NCBI RefSeq assembly: GCF_009730915.1
Contig: NW_024086851.1
Coordinates: forward strand, 60,683-124,682
DNA length: 64,000 nt
Reading direction: 5' to 3'
Source: Dioscorea cayenensis subsp. rotundata
Lineage: Eukaryota; Streptophyta; Magnoliopsida; Dioscoreales; Dioscoreaceae
Shown: in pieces, positions 25,086 through 37,738 of the stretch
How positions within the stretch are numbered: position 1 is the first letter of the stretch
Layout of the letters: each line of letters opens with the position of its first letter
Program-made: the position numbers and the translations under genes
Notes under the pieces: generated by a model
Told to the model about the DNA's origin: nothing
Databases searched by the model: none
What the model saw: the letters and a program-made list of their open reading frames with translations, nothing else

Positions 25086-28000
25086 GGGTTAATTTTTTTT
25101 TGGGTGGGTACCCAACTTTGCCCAAGTTACATTTCAAATATTGAATTTTAATTTGTTAATTTTTGGATACTGAACTTTGATTTGTTTTTCACCGGCAGGG
25201 TATTGAAGGGATTCCAGTCTCTTGTTGCTGATGTGTCTACCGTAGAGCACAGCTGGCATAACTTTCGCTACGTCATAGGGACATATGGCATACCATGTCA
25301 GCAGGATTCCAACTCATCCCAGTTAACATGCCACATCAACTTCATTATTTCCACATCAGCTCCGCATCTTACCTCCTCATTTTCTTTGTCTCCATTGCCC
25401 TGCCGAGGCTGCGAGAGAGAGTCCATCGCCCGAGCCAAGAGTGAGAGTGAGGGTCCATTGCGCTGTCGAGAGTGAGAAAGAGGGAGAGAGCGAGAAAGGA
25501 AAGGCTGATCAGGACCAAGGTTTTAGGCTGTGAGAACCCTAGATTTTCATAGCTGTGAACTAGAAAGTGAGGTGGGGAGAGGATGAAGCCCCTGAATATT
25601 GTAAGTTCTTTCATTAACTTTCCGACATCGTTCATATTTTTTGATCCATTGAATGGAAATTGATGTGGGATTTTGTGTTTAAATTTGATCTAGGGTTAGG
25701 ATTCAGTATTTGGGGTTTCATCTATGTTTTTTTGTTAGGGTATAGAGGGACCGAGTGAGAGAGTATTTGGGGATATCGGCATGTAAAGTTGTTACTGTCT
25801 CTGTAGGTCTAATTGTTTAGAGTATTGAGGGACACCTGATTGTGGATTTGGTGTTTGTATTTGTTACTGAAACTTTAATTTGGTGTTTATATTTGTTTAG
25901 AGTATTTGTTCATGAACATTAATTTGGTGTTTGTATTTGTTTGGAGTATTTGTTCACGAATTTTAATTTGGTGTTTGTATTTGTTTAGAGTTTTGTTACA
26001 TATGAACTGAATGTGGTCCTGATGTTGCATTTTAGTGATGTGGTCCTGAATGTGAATAGAAAAAAACAAGTGAATTGCTTGTTCTGTCACGAAGAAGCTT
26101 TTGCATTTTAATAAAGTGTGTTCCTCTTTTGTGGCTTTTGAATGTGCAAGTGATAATGTAGATCTATTCACAATTAAGATTCATTACACAAATGATGATG
26201 TGAACAATGTGGACAAATACAAACTGACAAGGTATATTGATTTCTGTTGTGCAGACCAGATATCAAGATTGGAAATGTTTGAAATTGCCAAAGAATTGAA
26301 AGTGGAAAGGGATGGTATTAGCTTTTGGTGGTTTGATTATAGCAAGAACAAGTACATGTTGTCTAAAATCAAAAGTAATTCCGATGCTTTATCCATGGCA
26401 TTATCTGTGGGTATGTTTAGGGTTATGGATTTGTATGTTAAGGTTTCCACATTAGTTGAAGAGGGAAATACTAGCCTTAATGTTGATGAATCAGTGCAAG
26501 GACAGAGAGAGCATGGTTTGTTAGGAGGGAAGGAAGTGGTAACAGAGGAGGCAACCTTACTAGAGGAAGGAACTAAAGAGGATGTCCAATCAGAGATGGG
26601 TGATGAGGTTGCGAGTGGGATGTATGACTCTGATTACAGTTTTGATGAAGAGGGGGTTGAGGATTAACATGACTATTGGTCTATGCATTTGGCAAAAAAA
26701 GAGAGGGAAAGAGCTGGACGAGGGGCAGAAGAAAAGGAAGGAAACAAATCAGAAAGTGAGGATGCTGAAGGCAGTGATACCTCTAAAGCTTCTATTGAGT
26801 TGCATTCTGGTTCTTCTACATATGAGGATGTCTTGAGGGTTATTAGGCTGAAATATCCTGAATTCAGTAACGAGGTGGACATGAGCGACCTTGTTTTTAA
26901 AATTGGCCAAAAATTCAGAAGTTTTCAACAGTTTAGGGAGGCAGTTAGAAATTACGGCATCAAAAACCAATATGTGATGAACTTTAGGCCTAACAACAAG
27001 AAAAGGTGTAATGCTTTTTGTAAAAAGGGCTGCCCTTTCTACTTGTGGTGTTCACCAATGGTAACTGATAAGGAGACAGTACAAATAAAGTCAGAAATTC
27101 TTAAACATGAATGCACAAGAGACCACCACAGCATCAGGCATGTGAGTGCAAAATGGATTGCGAAGAATTACTTGGAGCAGTTCAAGGCATACCCCTCTTG
27201 GAAGCTTGCTGGAATCAGACAGACAGTTAGGAGCAATGAAGAGACCGATATTAGCAAAATAATAGCCTGGAGGTCTAAATGCATAGCGTTGAGGTGATAT
27301 TTAATAAAAGTTTTATTCCTGCGTGCATTGTTATATACTTGGGTATGTTATGTTTTTTATTATGATATTTTTCATTACCTCCTTGAAAGGTTAATTGATG
27401 GTGATGAGGAGAGCTGGATAAGAAAGCTTCACGATTATAGGCTTGAGTTACTAAGGACGCATCCTAGGTCAACAATCATGTTGAAATGCATTAATCAAGG
27501 TGTCTTCGATGGGATGTACATCAGTTTGGCTCCACTTAAAGCAGGTTTCATGGCAGGATGTAGGTCTTTTATATCTGTAGATGGTTATTTTCTAAAGGGG
27601 TTATATGGAGGACAACTTCTCACGGCTGTTGGAGTGGACGCGAATGACGGTATGTACCCAATCGCTTGGGCTGTGGTGAGCATAGAGAATAGGGAGAATT
27701 GGACATGGTTTTTGGAGTTGCTTGCAGCTGATCTGGAGATCAATAATAGCCACCATTGGGCATTTATGAGCGACAGACAAAAAGTAAGCAAAACCATCTC
27801 GTCTTCTTTTAGTAATTTGTTATTGTCTTATTCATTTGAGCTAATTAGTTGTTTCCCATTTGTCCTTGTTCTTTGTTTTGTTTTTTCTTCATTTCCCCCT
27901 CAATCCTTGTATGCAACTAAAAAATTTAACAACATAGGGCTTGATACTTGCAATTGAGGATTTATTTCCATATAGTGAACACAGGTTTTGTGTGCGACAT

Positions 28001-31000
28001 ATTCACACTAACTTTAAGGCCAAGTTTAGGAGAAAGGATCTAAAAGACAAGCTTTGGGCCTGTGCTAGAGTTAGTTATATCCCAGAATTCAACAAGGCAA
28101 TGGAGGATTTGAAAGCATTGTTTGAAGGAGCTTATCAATACATGAAAAACATAGATTGCCACCATTGGAGCAGGGCATATTTTAAAACACAGTTCAAGTG
28201 TGACATTCTTCTTAATAATCTCTTTGAGAGTTTTAATGCTCAGATTCTCGAAGCTAGGGTAAAGGGCATGATTACAATAAATGAAATGATAAGGACCCAA
28301 TTGATGATTAGGATTCTAAAAAGGCGAGATGCCATAGTAAAATGCAAGACATTACACTGCACTAACATAGTAAAAAAGCTAGAGAAACTGAAGAAAAAGA
28401 GTTGGTATTACATTACATTATAACTTGGTCAGGAAGTGATAAATACCAAGTTCTAGGGCATGATGGGCAATATGTTGTTGATAAAAAAGAAAAGAGTTGT
28501 TCTTGTTGAAGATGGCAGTTAATTGGGATCCCTTGTGCTCATGCAATCTCAGCCTTGTACTATGACCAAGATAAGCCCGAAAATTATGTATATGAGTGTT
28601 ATAAGGTAAGTACATACCTAAAAACATATAGTCACACCTTAAATCCCATCGAAGGCAAGGATTGTTGGCCAAGAAGTGAGCAACCACCACTTATTCTTCC
28701 TGAAGTTGCACTGAGAAGGAGAGGTAAGAAGACCCTTCTTAGAAAGAAGGAAAATGGGTAAAATACACTAGGATACACAAAAGGAAAAACAAGCAGAAAA
28801 GGGGTGAAAATTACTTGCAAGATATGTGGTGCTCAAGGTCATAACAACAGATTTCATGTAAGCTTGTCTTGTATAACTTTCACAAGCTTATGTTTTTCAT
28901 ACTTATCTCTAGCATATTAGGGAACTTAGTCTGTGTATGTGCAAGGGACAAAAAAAATGGAGCTGCAAAAGAAACAGGGCAACCATCTGGTGAAGGCAAA
29001 AGAAATGAGGTGAGAATTTATGATACCATGTGCAACAATTGATTAATGTAATGAAGTGCCATATGATGTTTAATAACAATTAAATGTGAGCCTTTTAATA
29101 AAGTTTCTGCTGGCCACTGTTATGTGATTGAATTGTTTGTTTAAATGGTAGTCCTGTTCTGCACTTCAATAAATTGTCCAACTGCCCATTGAATGGGTTC
29201 TCATGGTTGTTACATTTGGATAGGTTGTTTTCCTTAGGATGAATCCAATGTTCAGCTTCAGCATAATGTTTCATTTCCTGATGATTCACAAATTCTTGAA
29301 GCCAACATGGAGTAAAATTTTACAGCTAATGTAGAGCAAAATGCTGAGCCCAACTTAGATAAAAAACTTGAGCCTGAATGTATTACACAGGACACTTGTC
29401 CTGGTGAACATGTGAGCACAATATATATATTATACCATGTGTTAGTTTGATATTAAAGTTTCAAAACTCCAGAATGATGCTATACATGCCAATAATAAAG
29501 AAGAGCAAACCACAGGTAGACCAACAACAACACATGTCGCTAGATCTGGGAAATCGCTTACACGAGGCGGTAAAAAGAGATTATCTACAAACATAAACAG
29601 TAAAAAACTGTCTACCTAGCCAACACAAGTGAAGCCTTCAACAGTTATGCCTTCAACCAAGCAGTTGGGTAAGAAGGTTTCCCAATCAAAGCACCCCCAT
29701 TGAAATTAAGAGCATGTATAGCCAAGTCTTTAAATCAATCTGCACTGGATGTTGAAGGGAACTCCAATGAAACCGAAGGCAGGAGCAAAGATGAAACTAG
29801 CGAAAAAAAGATGAAAAGTATGGTTGCCACCATGGTCCTCATCAAGTGAATATGGTAGAAATTAATGAAGCTTGTGATTGTGCTTGTGCTGGTTTTGGTG
29901 ACTTTCTGGAAGTTTGCAAATTTTAACAGTTTGGGTTTTGTTGGAAAAAAATTCTTAACATTTTGGGTTACTTAGAAATGTGTAAATGAAGACTTCACTA
30001 TACTTATAACTCCTCTGTTAATACTTGTTCTTATGGCTGACGCAACTTAATATTTTGTAAGGCACCACTGCCTCTTTTGTAAATGAGCTGCAACTAAAAA
30101 AATTTTCAGATGAAATTTTATTGATATACTGTGGATTTTCTGTTGCAGTATGATGTGTTATGAATTTTCAGATTCAATATGTGTTCTGCATGACACTCAA
30201 TATGAATTGTTTATGTATTTCAATACCAAATTTTTTATGTTTTATACTAATTAGGGTTCTTCTCAATTTACCAGGTTACATTGATATATGAAGATAAAAA
30301 CGAATCAAAATTATGGTTCTTCTCAATTAACCATGTTACATTGAGATGAAGACAAAAACAAATCAAAATTAGGGTTCTTCTCAATTTACAGCATTCAACA
30401 TCATTTGCAAGGTTACATCATCCAACAAAATATGCAAAACAAAGCGAATCAAAGTTTGCTAAAAATTTAGATAAAATAATAGGTTACGTCAGTCAACATA
30501 TTGCATTCCTGGAAGTTAAACCTTAAAAATTCAAATTTACAAGCCCACTAAACAACAAACAAAAACTAAAAACGCCTCCATTTTTAAACCGTGTAATGAA
30601 AATCTAGGGTTCTCACAACCTAAAACCTTGGTTCTGATCAGCCTTGCCTTTCTCGCTCTCTCCCTCTTTCTCACTCTCGACAGCGCGATGGACCCTCACT
30701 CTCACTCTTGGCTCAGGCGATGGACTCTCTCTCTCACAGCCTCGGCAGGGCGATGGAAACGAAGAAGATGAGGAGATGAGATGTGGAGATGATGTGGAAA
30801 TGATGAAGTTGATGTGACATGTTAACTGGGATGAGTTGAAGTTTTGCTGACATGGTATGCCATGTGTCCCTATGACGTGGCGAAAGTTATGCCAGCTGTA
30901 CTCTCCGGTAGACACGCCAGCAACAAGAAACCGGAATCCCTTCTATACCCTGCCAGTGAAAACAAATCGAAGTTCAGTATTAAAAAAGTAATGAATTAAA

Positions 31001-31058
31001 ATTCAGTATCCGAAATGTAAATTGGGCAAAGTTGGCTACCCACCCAAAAAATTAACCC
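25086..31058 (+). mobile_element. MuDR-type Mutator-like transposon with ~465-bp inverted repeats
   Basis: Left terminal inverted repeat 25086-25550, right 30596-31058, both ending GGGTTAATTTTTTGGGTGGGT at the outside (the left copy has extra Ts). The arms remain highly similar throughout. A mudrA-like transposase gene reads left to right inside. I see no clean 9-bp target duplication (TTGAATGAT left, TGCAGTGTT right, 5 of 9), so ends may have decayed or be off by a few bases. The region 28,860-29,900 downstream of the transposase holds more exon-like, lysine- and glutamate-rich stretches, probably the C-terminal part of the same gene. Confidence 0.92.
26158..28860 (+). pseudogene. mudrA-like MULE transposase, inactivated
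   Basis: Domains in order: PB1-like N-terminal segment (VDLFTIKIHYTND, 26158 on; the usual initiator Met is GTA here), acidic linker, MULE DNA-binding domain (FKIGQKFRSFQQFREAVRNY...CNAFCKKGCPFYLWC, about 26890-27060), transposase domain (FISVDGYFLKGLYGGQLLTA...; SDRQKG; FNKAMEDLKAL) with the likely DDE residues all present, SWIM zinc finger (CSC...CAH) and a zinc knuckle (CKICGAQGHNNRFH). Introns: 27294-27389 and 27784-27937. Lesions: stop at 26665, frameshift near 28420, stop TGA at 28507-28509 inside the SWIM finger, stop at about 28759. It therefore cannot make a full protein. Confidence 0.88.
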
Positions 31059-31933
31059 TGCAGTGTTAAACACACACACACACATTTCTTTTTTCGCTAT
31101 TTTTTTTAAATATTGTTTTTATATTTTATTTATCTAAATACTCATATTAGGGATTATTTATCAATATGCGCATACACGCATGGGCTTATAAAAAGTGCAA
31201 CATGTTTATATAAATTGAAAGGATATAAGTGTATAACATAATAAGCCCCTTAATTAGATCATCAACATAATACTCCAAAATGCCTTCTTGCATGGAGAGG
31301 AGGAACTCGATGACCATTGATTGCTTCGGTGGCCAACTCTCACCGCCTCAGGATCCTCACTCCTTTCTCCTGTGATGGTTGTTGATGCTCCATTAAAAAA
31401 ACTTGTCCCTCTTCCTCAAATGTCCTTCAATACCTAGTCACCTCTTCACCGGAAGAAAGTCAGCGATGTTGGAAGCCTACTGTGCTGGAAAGTCTCACTA
31501 ACAATGTCCTTGAACTCCTCTCAGCCCTCCAAAGGGTTCTCATTAGTTTCATTATATGTTGTGTGTTGCTTGGTTAAAGATAGGGAGGGCGTTAAAGCTA
31601 GTATGAAATAGGGAAGTGAACAGAGGAAATGAGGGTGAAGAAGGAGAGTAGGAGAGAAGATGAAGAGGGTGTTGTGAAGCAAAGGAGAAGGGGAAATAGA
31701 GTAATCATGACCCAAATGCATATGAGTTCATTGTAACAGAATTTTCCACCCATTATAAGAACCATCTGACAGAATAAAACAAACATCTCATGTGCTATAA
31801 TACTCTACCCAATCATTACCCCACAACCTAGTAGATAACATTGCCTAATTACAATGTTTATACTCTAATATGACTTTACCAACTCATTATTTGACTTTTT
31901 AAGCACATTAAGTAAAAATCATTAAACTGAGAT
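31059..31933. other. Intergenic DNA left of the copia element
   Basis: A short CA repeat (31069-31083) and about 800 bp with short open frames but no recognisable domain. It was continuous with 36,693 onward before the retrotransposon inserted. Confidence 0.5.
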
Positions 31934-31938
31934 GAAGT

Positions 31939-32201
31939 TGTTAAATAATCTTGTCACATTGAGTATGTTAGTTATGTTAGCCTGTATGTACGAGAAAGTG
32001 TGTTTGAATTAGTCAAAGTAGGAGTCAGTTAGTGATCCACTTTTATTGGATTAGTGGCGTAAGATGTAAAGAGTGTTTTCTCTCCTATATGTACTGTGAG
32101 TTTGTTATAACAGAGATAATCAGTTCTTATAAAGCGTTGAGTGTTCAAAAGGAAATCTTTTCTCGGTCTATAACATAGCATAAAAGTTTGTTTGATTTAC
32201 A
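31939..32201 (+). repeat. 5' LTR of the copia element
   Basis: Begins TGTTAAATAATC and ends GATTTACA. A TATA-like CTCCTATATGTAC lies in the middle (about 32080-32095). Confidence 0.93.
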
Positions 32202-32281
32202 TTTGGTCTCAGAGCCTTGCGTATGCCGAAGATAATGCCAAAAACAATAACACCACCAACGGTGATGACGAGGTTACCATG

Positions 32282-35200
32282 ACAACGCTGACGAGGGAGA
32301 GCACTGGTGTTGCTCTCCATTATCCGATGCTATCTAAGACAAACTATACAGTGTGAAGGATAAAGATGCGTGGGTACCTACAAGCACAAGATGTATGGGA
32401 CGCCATCCAGTCGGGGACTGATATGGATACAAGGAAGGACAAGATGGTGCTCACTGCAATCTATGAAGCTATTCCAGAGGAGAATCTCCTTCTTATAGCA
32501 GAGAAGGAGATGGCCAAGGAGGCTTGGGAGACTCTCAAGATGAAGTACGAGGGTGCTGATCAAGTGAAGCAGGTGAAGCTCCAAACTCTAAAGAGTGAGT
32601 TTGAGATTCTCCACATGAAAGAAGCGGAGACGATTGACGACTTCGCAGGGAGGCTGACAGCTATAGTCAGTAAGTCCACCGGCCTTGGAGAAAAGTTCGA
32701 GGAAATCACTGTCGTTAAGAAGTTCTTGCGTGTTGTCCCCAACAAATTCCTACCCATTGTAACGTTAATCGAGCAATTTGCCAACTTGACGATGATGAAA
32801 ATGGAGGAGGCAATTGGTCGCCTCAAGACCTATGAAGAGAGAATTCATGGTGTTGGTGGCGATGAGGATGAACAACTTCTACTCATGAAGACAGAGTGGA
32901 AGGCACACGGGAAAGAGTCTAGTACTGGGTCATCATCAAATATGTCCAAGGGACACACCAAAGGTGCCAGAAGCGGGCGCGGGCGTGAGCGCGGCCACGA
33001 CATTGGTCAAGGAGAGGAGTATCATGACAGAGAGCATGTTGATGAGAAGAAAAGGCTTGACAAGGCAAAAATCAAGTGCTTCAATTGCGGTATCCGCGGA
33101 CACTACCCAAGAAACTGTCGTAAGCTGGGGCGAGAGCGCCAAGATTAGGTGTATCTTACACAGGCTCAAAACGACGAGCCCACGTTGTTGATGGCGAAGG
33201 TTTGCAAGCTTACGGAGCCCAGTAACATCATGCTCAACGAGGTTCACGCACAAGTACACCTTGACCGTGCAGAACAGTACCATGATGATGCATGGTATTT
33301 GGACACTGGGGTGAGCAACCACATGTCTGGGTGCAAGGCAAGCTTTACAGAGCTGGATTCTAACTTAAAGGGCTCGGTGAAGTTTGGAGATGACTCTGTT
33401 GTCGATATTTGTGGGCGCGGAATGGTGTTGTTCACGTGTCACAATGGTGAGCACCGCGTATTGACGGATGTCTACTATATTCCAAGGCTTCGCAATAACA
33501 TAGTAAGTCAACTAAATGGTCGCCAAATGCTTATCGAGGATGGTACACTGTTGATCCACGACCAATAGTGATAGTTGTTGGCAAAGGTGAGAAGAACAAA
33601 GAATTGCGTGTATGTGCTTAATCTTGTTTTGGTACGACCTGTGTGTTTAGCAGCTAGATGCAATGAAAATACGTGGCGATGGCCCACGCGCTACGGGCAT
33701 TTGAATTTTCAAGCTATCCATAAGCTGGTGCAACATGGCATGGTCCGTGGGCTACCACAGATTAATCAAGTGGATCAAATCTATGATGGTTGGCTTGTCA
33801 ACAAGCAAAAGTGAGCTCCGTTCCCACAGAAGACGAACTATCGCATAGAGAACATGCTAGACCTGGTACATGGCGACTTGTGTGGGCCCATCACGGCAGC
33901 CACACCAGGAGACACAAAGTATTTCCTGCTCTTGGTGGATGATCTCAGCTGTTACATGTGGGTGACACTACTAGAGTCTAAAGACAAGACAACAACGGCC
34001 ATCAAGCAGTTCCATGTGAGAATTGAGCTAGAAGCTGGGCGCAAGTTGAAGGCCCTCCGTACTTATTACAGAGGCGAGTTCACGTCTACGGAGTTTGGTG
34101 AGTACTGCACAGACTAGGGCCTCAAGCACTATCTCACAGGGCCATACTCGCCGCAGCAGAATGGTGTTGTCAAGCGGCGAAATCAAACGGTAGTTGCAAT
34201 GGCCAGCAACCTGCTTAAATCCAAGGGGATGTTAGGACAGTTTTGGGGCGAGGCTGTCATGAAAGTGGTATTTATCCTCAACTGAGCACCAACCCACAAC
34301 ATTGACGGCAAGATGCCTTTCGAGGCATGGTACGGGAGATGTCCGAATGTACACTACTTTCGTACATTTGGATGCATTGGACATGTGAAGACAACGAAGC
34401 TAAACCTGAAGAAACTGGATAATAGGACCATGCCCATGGTGCTCATTAGCTACGAGCCCAGCTCTAAGGCATATCGAATGTATGATCCGGTCAGCAAAAG
34501 GGTAAATATGACCTGTGATGTTGTGTTTGACGAGGAGGAAAAATGGTAGTGGGATGCATCATGAGGTGATGAAGAACTGACTACTCATGGTGAGATATTC
34601 ATAGTAGAGTATGCTTCCCATTCTATCGCACATGGTGGTCATGATGACATGCCATCACATGGGAGTGGCGAAGCGTCGGTACCTGATACTCCACCGATGG
34701 CAACGCCAGCTGCACCAAGTGGTGTTGAATTTGTAACTCCACCAAGCGACGTTTCACCTATCTCGGATGATGCATTGCCGTGGCACCGCACGTTGGTGAA
34801 CATCTACGACAACACATCTGAGGTTAAGCATAAGTACGATGGCTTGTGTCTCATGGTGGCCGAAGAACCTAGGAGTTTTGCAAAAGCAGAAAAATACAAG
34901 TGTTGGTGACAAGCAATGCAAGACGAAATAAAATCCATTGAGGAAAATGAGACTTGGCATCTCACCAATCAGCCGAGTGGATGTCGACCTATAGGCCTAA
35001 AATGGATTTACAAAATCAAGAAGGACTCTCATGGTGCTGTGGTGAAGCACAAGGCACAGCTTGTCGCAAAAGGGTACGTACAACGGTAAGGTGTGGATTT
35101 TGAGGAAATATTTGCTCCGGTTGCTCGTCTGAAAACTTTGCGACTGCTCATAGCATTGGCCACTCATGAAGGTTGGGGAGTGCATCACATGGATGTTAAA

Positions 35201-36418
35201 TCGGCATTTCTTAATGGTGTTCTTGAAGAAGAAGTCTACGCAGCCTAATCACCTGGTTTCGTGGATGAGAACAATAAGCAAAAGGCATTGAAACTCAAAA
35301 AAGCACTCTATGGCCTGCATCAAGCTCCTAGAGCATGGAACTCGAAGCTTGATAGTAGTTTCATGTCAGTCGGGTTTGAGAAGAGTCCATCGGAGTATGT
35401 TGTGTACAAAAGAGGTATTGATTTATCTAGTTTACTTGTGGGTATTTACGTCGATGATCTTATTATCACAGGATCACATCCGCAAGAAATCAACAAATTC
35501 AAGGAGGTGATGAAGAAATTATTCAACATGAGCGACCTAGGTTTGTTAAGCTATTACCTGGGCATAGAGGTGGAACAGACTGACGATGGTATCACCTTGA
35601 ATCAGTCGACCTATGCATTGAAGATTTTGGAGAATTGTGGCATGGTTGGCTGTAACCTGTGCCAAGTTCCTATGGAATCAAAGCTCAAGTTAAGCAAAGT
35701 AAGTACCAGTTCTTCAACGGATGCCACATTCTATAGATGTATCTTGGGAAGACTGAGATACCTGGTACGTACACTCCCGGACATTGCTTACTCTGTGGGG
35801 TACGTGAGTCATTTTATGGAGGCTCCAACCACTAAGCACCTAATAGCCGTGAAACACATTCTGTGGTACATATGTGGTACTCAAAATATGGGCTGCTACT
35901 ATGAAAGGAGGAATGAAGAAGAACCACACTTGATCAGGTATAGTGACAGCAGCAACAAAGCAGGAGATGCCAATGACCGCAAGAGCACAACATGTGTGTT
36001 GTATCTACTCAGGAGGAGTCCTATCAGTTGGCAATCGCAGAAGCAAAAGATGGTGGCACTGTCAACCTGCGAGGTAGAGTACATTGCTGTCACAACTGCA
36101 GCATGCCAAGGAATTTGGCTAGGATGTCTACTCAATGAGTTGTTGAAGAAGGAGCTCAGCAGTGTCACACTCAAAATGGACAACAAGTCAGCTATATCCT
36201 TGTGTAAAAACCCTATTTTCCATGACCGAAGTAAACACATCGATACCAGCTATCATTTCATTAGGGAGTGCGTTGAAGGAGGCAAGATTGCAGTCGAGTA
36301 TATCAGCTCGGATGATCAACTTGCTGACATTCTAACAAAATCACTCGGGCGTGTCAAGTTCCTGGAGATGAGTAAGAAGATTGGGCTATTGGAAGTCAAG
36401 CAAATGCAACAAGATTAG
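32282..36418 (+). pseudogene. copia gag-pol polyprotein, one frame with many stop codons
   Basis: All coding blocks lie in one frame: gag with zinc knuckle CFNCGIRGHYPRNC (about 33080-33120), protease YLDTGVSNHM (33297-33330), pre-integrase HLN..H, integrase core, RT (KSAFLNG, YVDD at about 35445) and RNase H (YSDSSNKAGD, about 35938). Stops interrupt it near 32354, 33146, 33566 (three in a row), 33812, 34115, 34284, 34547, 34562, 34907, 35087 and 35246; I see no frameshift. The integrase has lost key residues: the second catalytic Asp region reads TYYRGEF where TDRGGEF is usual, and the catalytic Glu in QQNGVVERRN is Lys. The last block (35261-36418, 385 codons, RT-RNase H) is open. Confidence 0.93.
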
Positions 36419-36426
36419 GGAGTGAT

Positions 36427-36687
36427 TGTTAGATAATCTTATCACATTGAGTATGTTAGTTATGTTAGCCTGTATGTAGGAGGAAGTGTGTTTGAATTAG
36501 TCAAAGTAGGAGTCAGTTAGTAATCCACTTTTATTGGATAAGTGGCTTAAGTTGTAAGGAGTGTTTTCTCTCCTATATGTACTTTGAGTTTGTTATAACA
36601 GAGATATCAGTTCTCATAAAGCGTTGAGTGTTCAAAAGGAAATCTCTTCCAGGTCTATTACATAGCATAAAAGTTTGTTTATTCACA
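36427..36687 (+). repeat. 3' LTR of the copia element
   Basis: Begins TGTTAGATAATC and ends TTATTCACA, followed by target duplication GAAGT. The purine-rich stretch AAGATTAGGGAGTGAT just before it could be the polypurine tract. Confidence 0.93.
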
Positions 36688-36692
36688 GAAGT

Positions 36693-37317
36693 CACTCCTT
36701 TGTGTGTACTTCTCTGCATTGTTGTCATTGCACATGTGCTAGTAGCAATTGATGGCGACTTGCCTGTGCCCATAACACTATAGTACATCTTGCTGGCTAT
36801 CATTCTCAGGATCACTTTGCAAGTAAGGGTAAAGAACTTTGTCTTGAGCTAGCTAGGTAAAAGCTGAGGCCAAAGTACTGACTGAGGAAGGCTTTGACAA
36901 GGAAGATTACCCTATAGAAGCTAAGGTGGAAGGAGGAGAGAAGCCGGTGGGTGGACAGGAATTCTATGGTGGTGACGCAGTGAAGATTGCGTCAGTGAGT
37001 GCTATTAGCGAGCATGGACATTATATGGTAGCTGTAGCCCATGTACTTGCCAGAAAGGGAATAGGTGCAGTTGGCGAAGGTGATGTCATTGATAGTGAAG
37101 CACTTGTCGGTACCGAAAGAGGAGGAGATGAGTGAAGCATGGTTAGAGCTAAAGCAGAGAAGTATGGGGCCATCAAGGTTTGTAAAATGAGCCTATGGAC
37201 ATATGTGCATATTGGTAAATGAACTCCAACATATGTATTCTAGTAAATAAAATTTAAAAATGTAATATTTTAAAAAATAGCCTTTCTCTTTGAACCAGCT
37301 CATTAATTGCTCTTCAT
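36693..37317. other. Unrecognised, partly GC-richer stretch
   Basis: Continuous with 31,059-31,933 before the copia insertion. It holds open frames on both strands (69 codons at 36926-37135 plus; on the minus strand a run ending in ...TINDITFANCTYSLS). The base composition is higher in G+C than in neighbouring DNA. I do not recognise a domain. It may be a captured gene fragment. Confidence 0.3.
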
Positions 37318-37562
37318 CACTACTCTATCTCATAGGGCTCTTTGTTAGCCATAGTACTTGGTGATTGTTTATCTCTCTTATCATGTTTCGATGTAGTGAG
37401 TGTGGATTTTGTGAGAAGATTAGCTAACCAATGTGCCCATGCTTTGGCTTAAGCTGTTGGAACATGATCTGATCGGATGAAGTATCTCTGCCCTCTATCA
37501 TTCATGTTTTCTACTTTGCAAGCTGATATCAATGGAATCTTTCAGTTTTTCAAAAAAAAAAG
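37318..37562 (+). mobile_element. LINE (L1-type) 3'-end fragment
   Basis: Reads ...DFVRRLANQCAHALA-stop-AVGT-stop-SDRMKYLCP...DINGIFQFF and then a run of A. This is the C-terminal end of plant L1-type RNase H (VRRLANQCAHALA) followed by the poly(A) tail. Two stops interrupt the frame. Strong 5' truncation is typical of LINE insertions. Confidence 0.72.
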
Positions 37563-37738
37563 AAGTTAATTGGAATCTTCGCTTTTTCAGAAAGTTAATT
37601 GGTACTGGCTATGTAAATACCATGACCAAAGAAGGTGGGCCATCTTGAACTTAATTAACTTCAACAACTAACACCATTAACTTGTTAGTTGTGTTGGGAC
37701 CCATTAGTACTAGCCTCTCTCTGGAAATTCAATTTAGG

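Larger units (their letters stand above)
31939..36687 (+). mobile_element. Complete Ty1/copia LTR retrotransposon
   Basis: LTRs at 31939-32201 and 36427-36687 (263 and 261 bp), both TG...CA. Target duplication GAAGT at 31934-31938 and 36688-36692. Primer-binding site directly after the left LTR (TTGGTCTCAGAGCC, close to the initiator-Met tRNA site TGGTATCAGAGC). The coding order gag-protease-integrase-RT-RNase H is the copia order. By eye the LTRs differ at about 16 positions plus small indels, so the insertion is not recent. Confidence 0.95.

Noticed and set aside
25182..25635. Open frames in both MULE inverted repeats (also 30,613-30,915)
   Set aside because: They mirror each other because the arms are inverted copies, and they lack coding features.
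26573..26680. Two separate small genes in the MULE (before and after the stop at 26,665)
   Set aside because: Both sides are in the same frame and are successive parts of one mudrA protein split by a stop.
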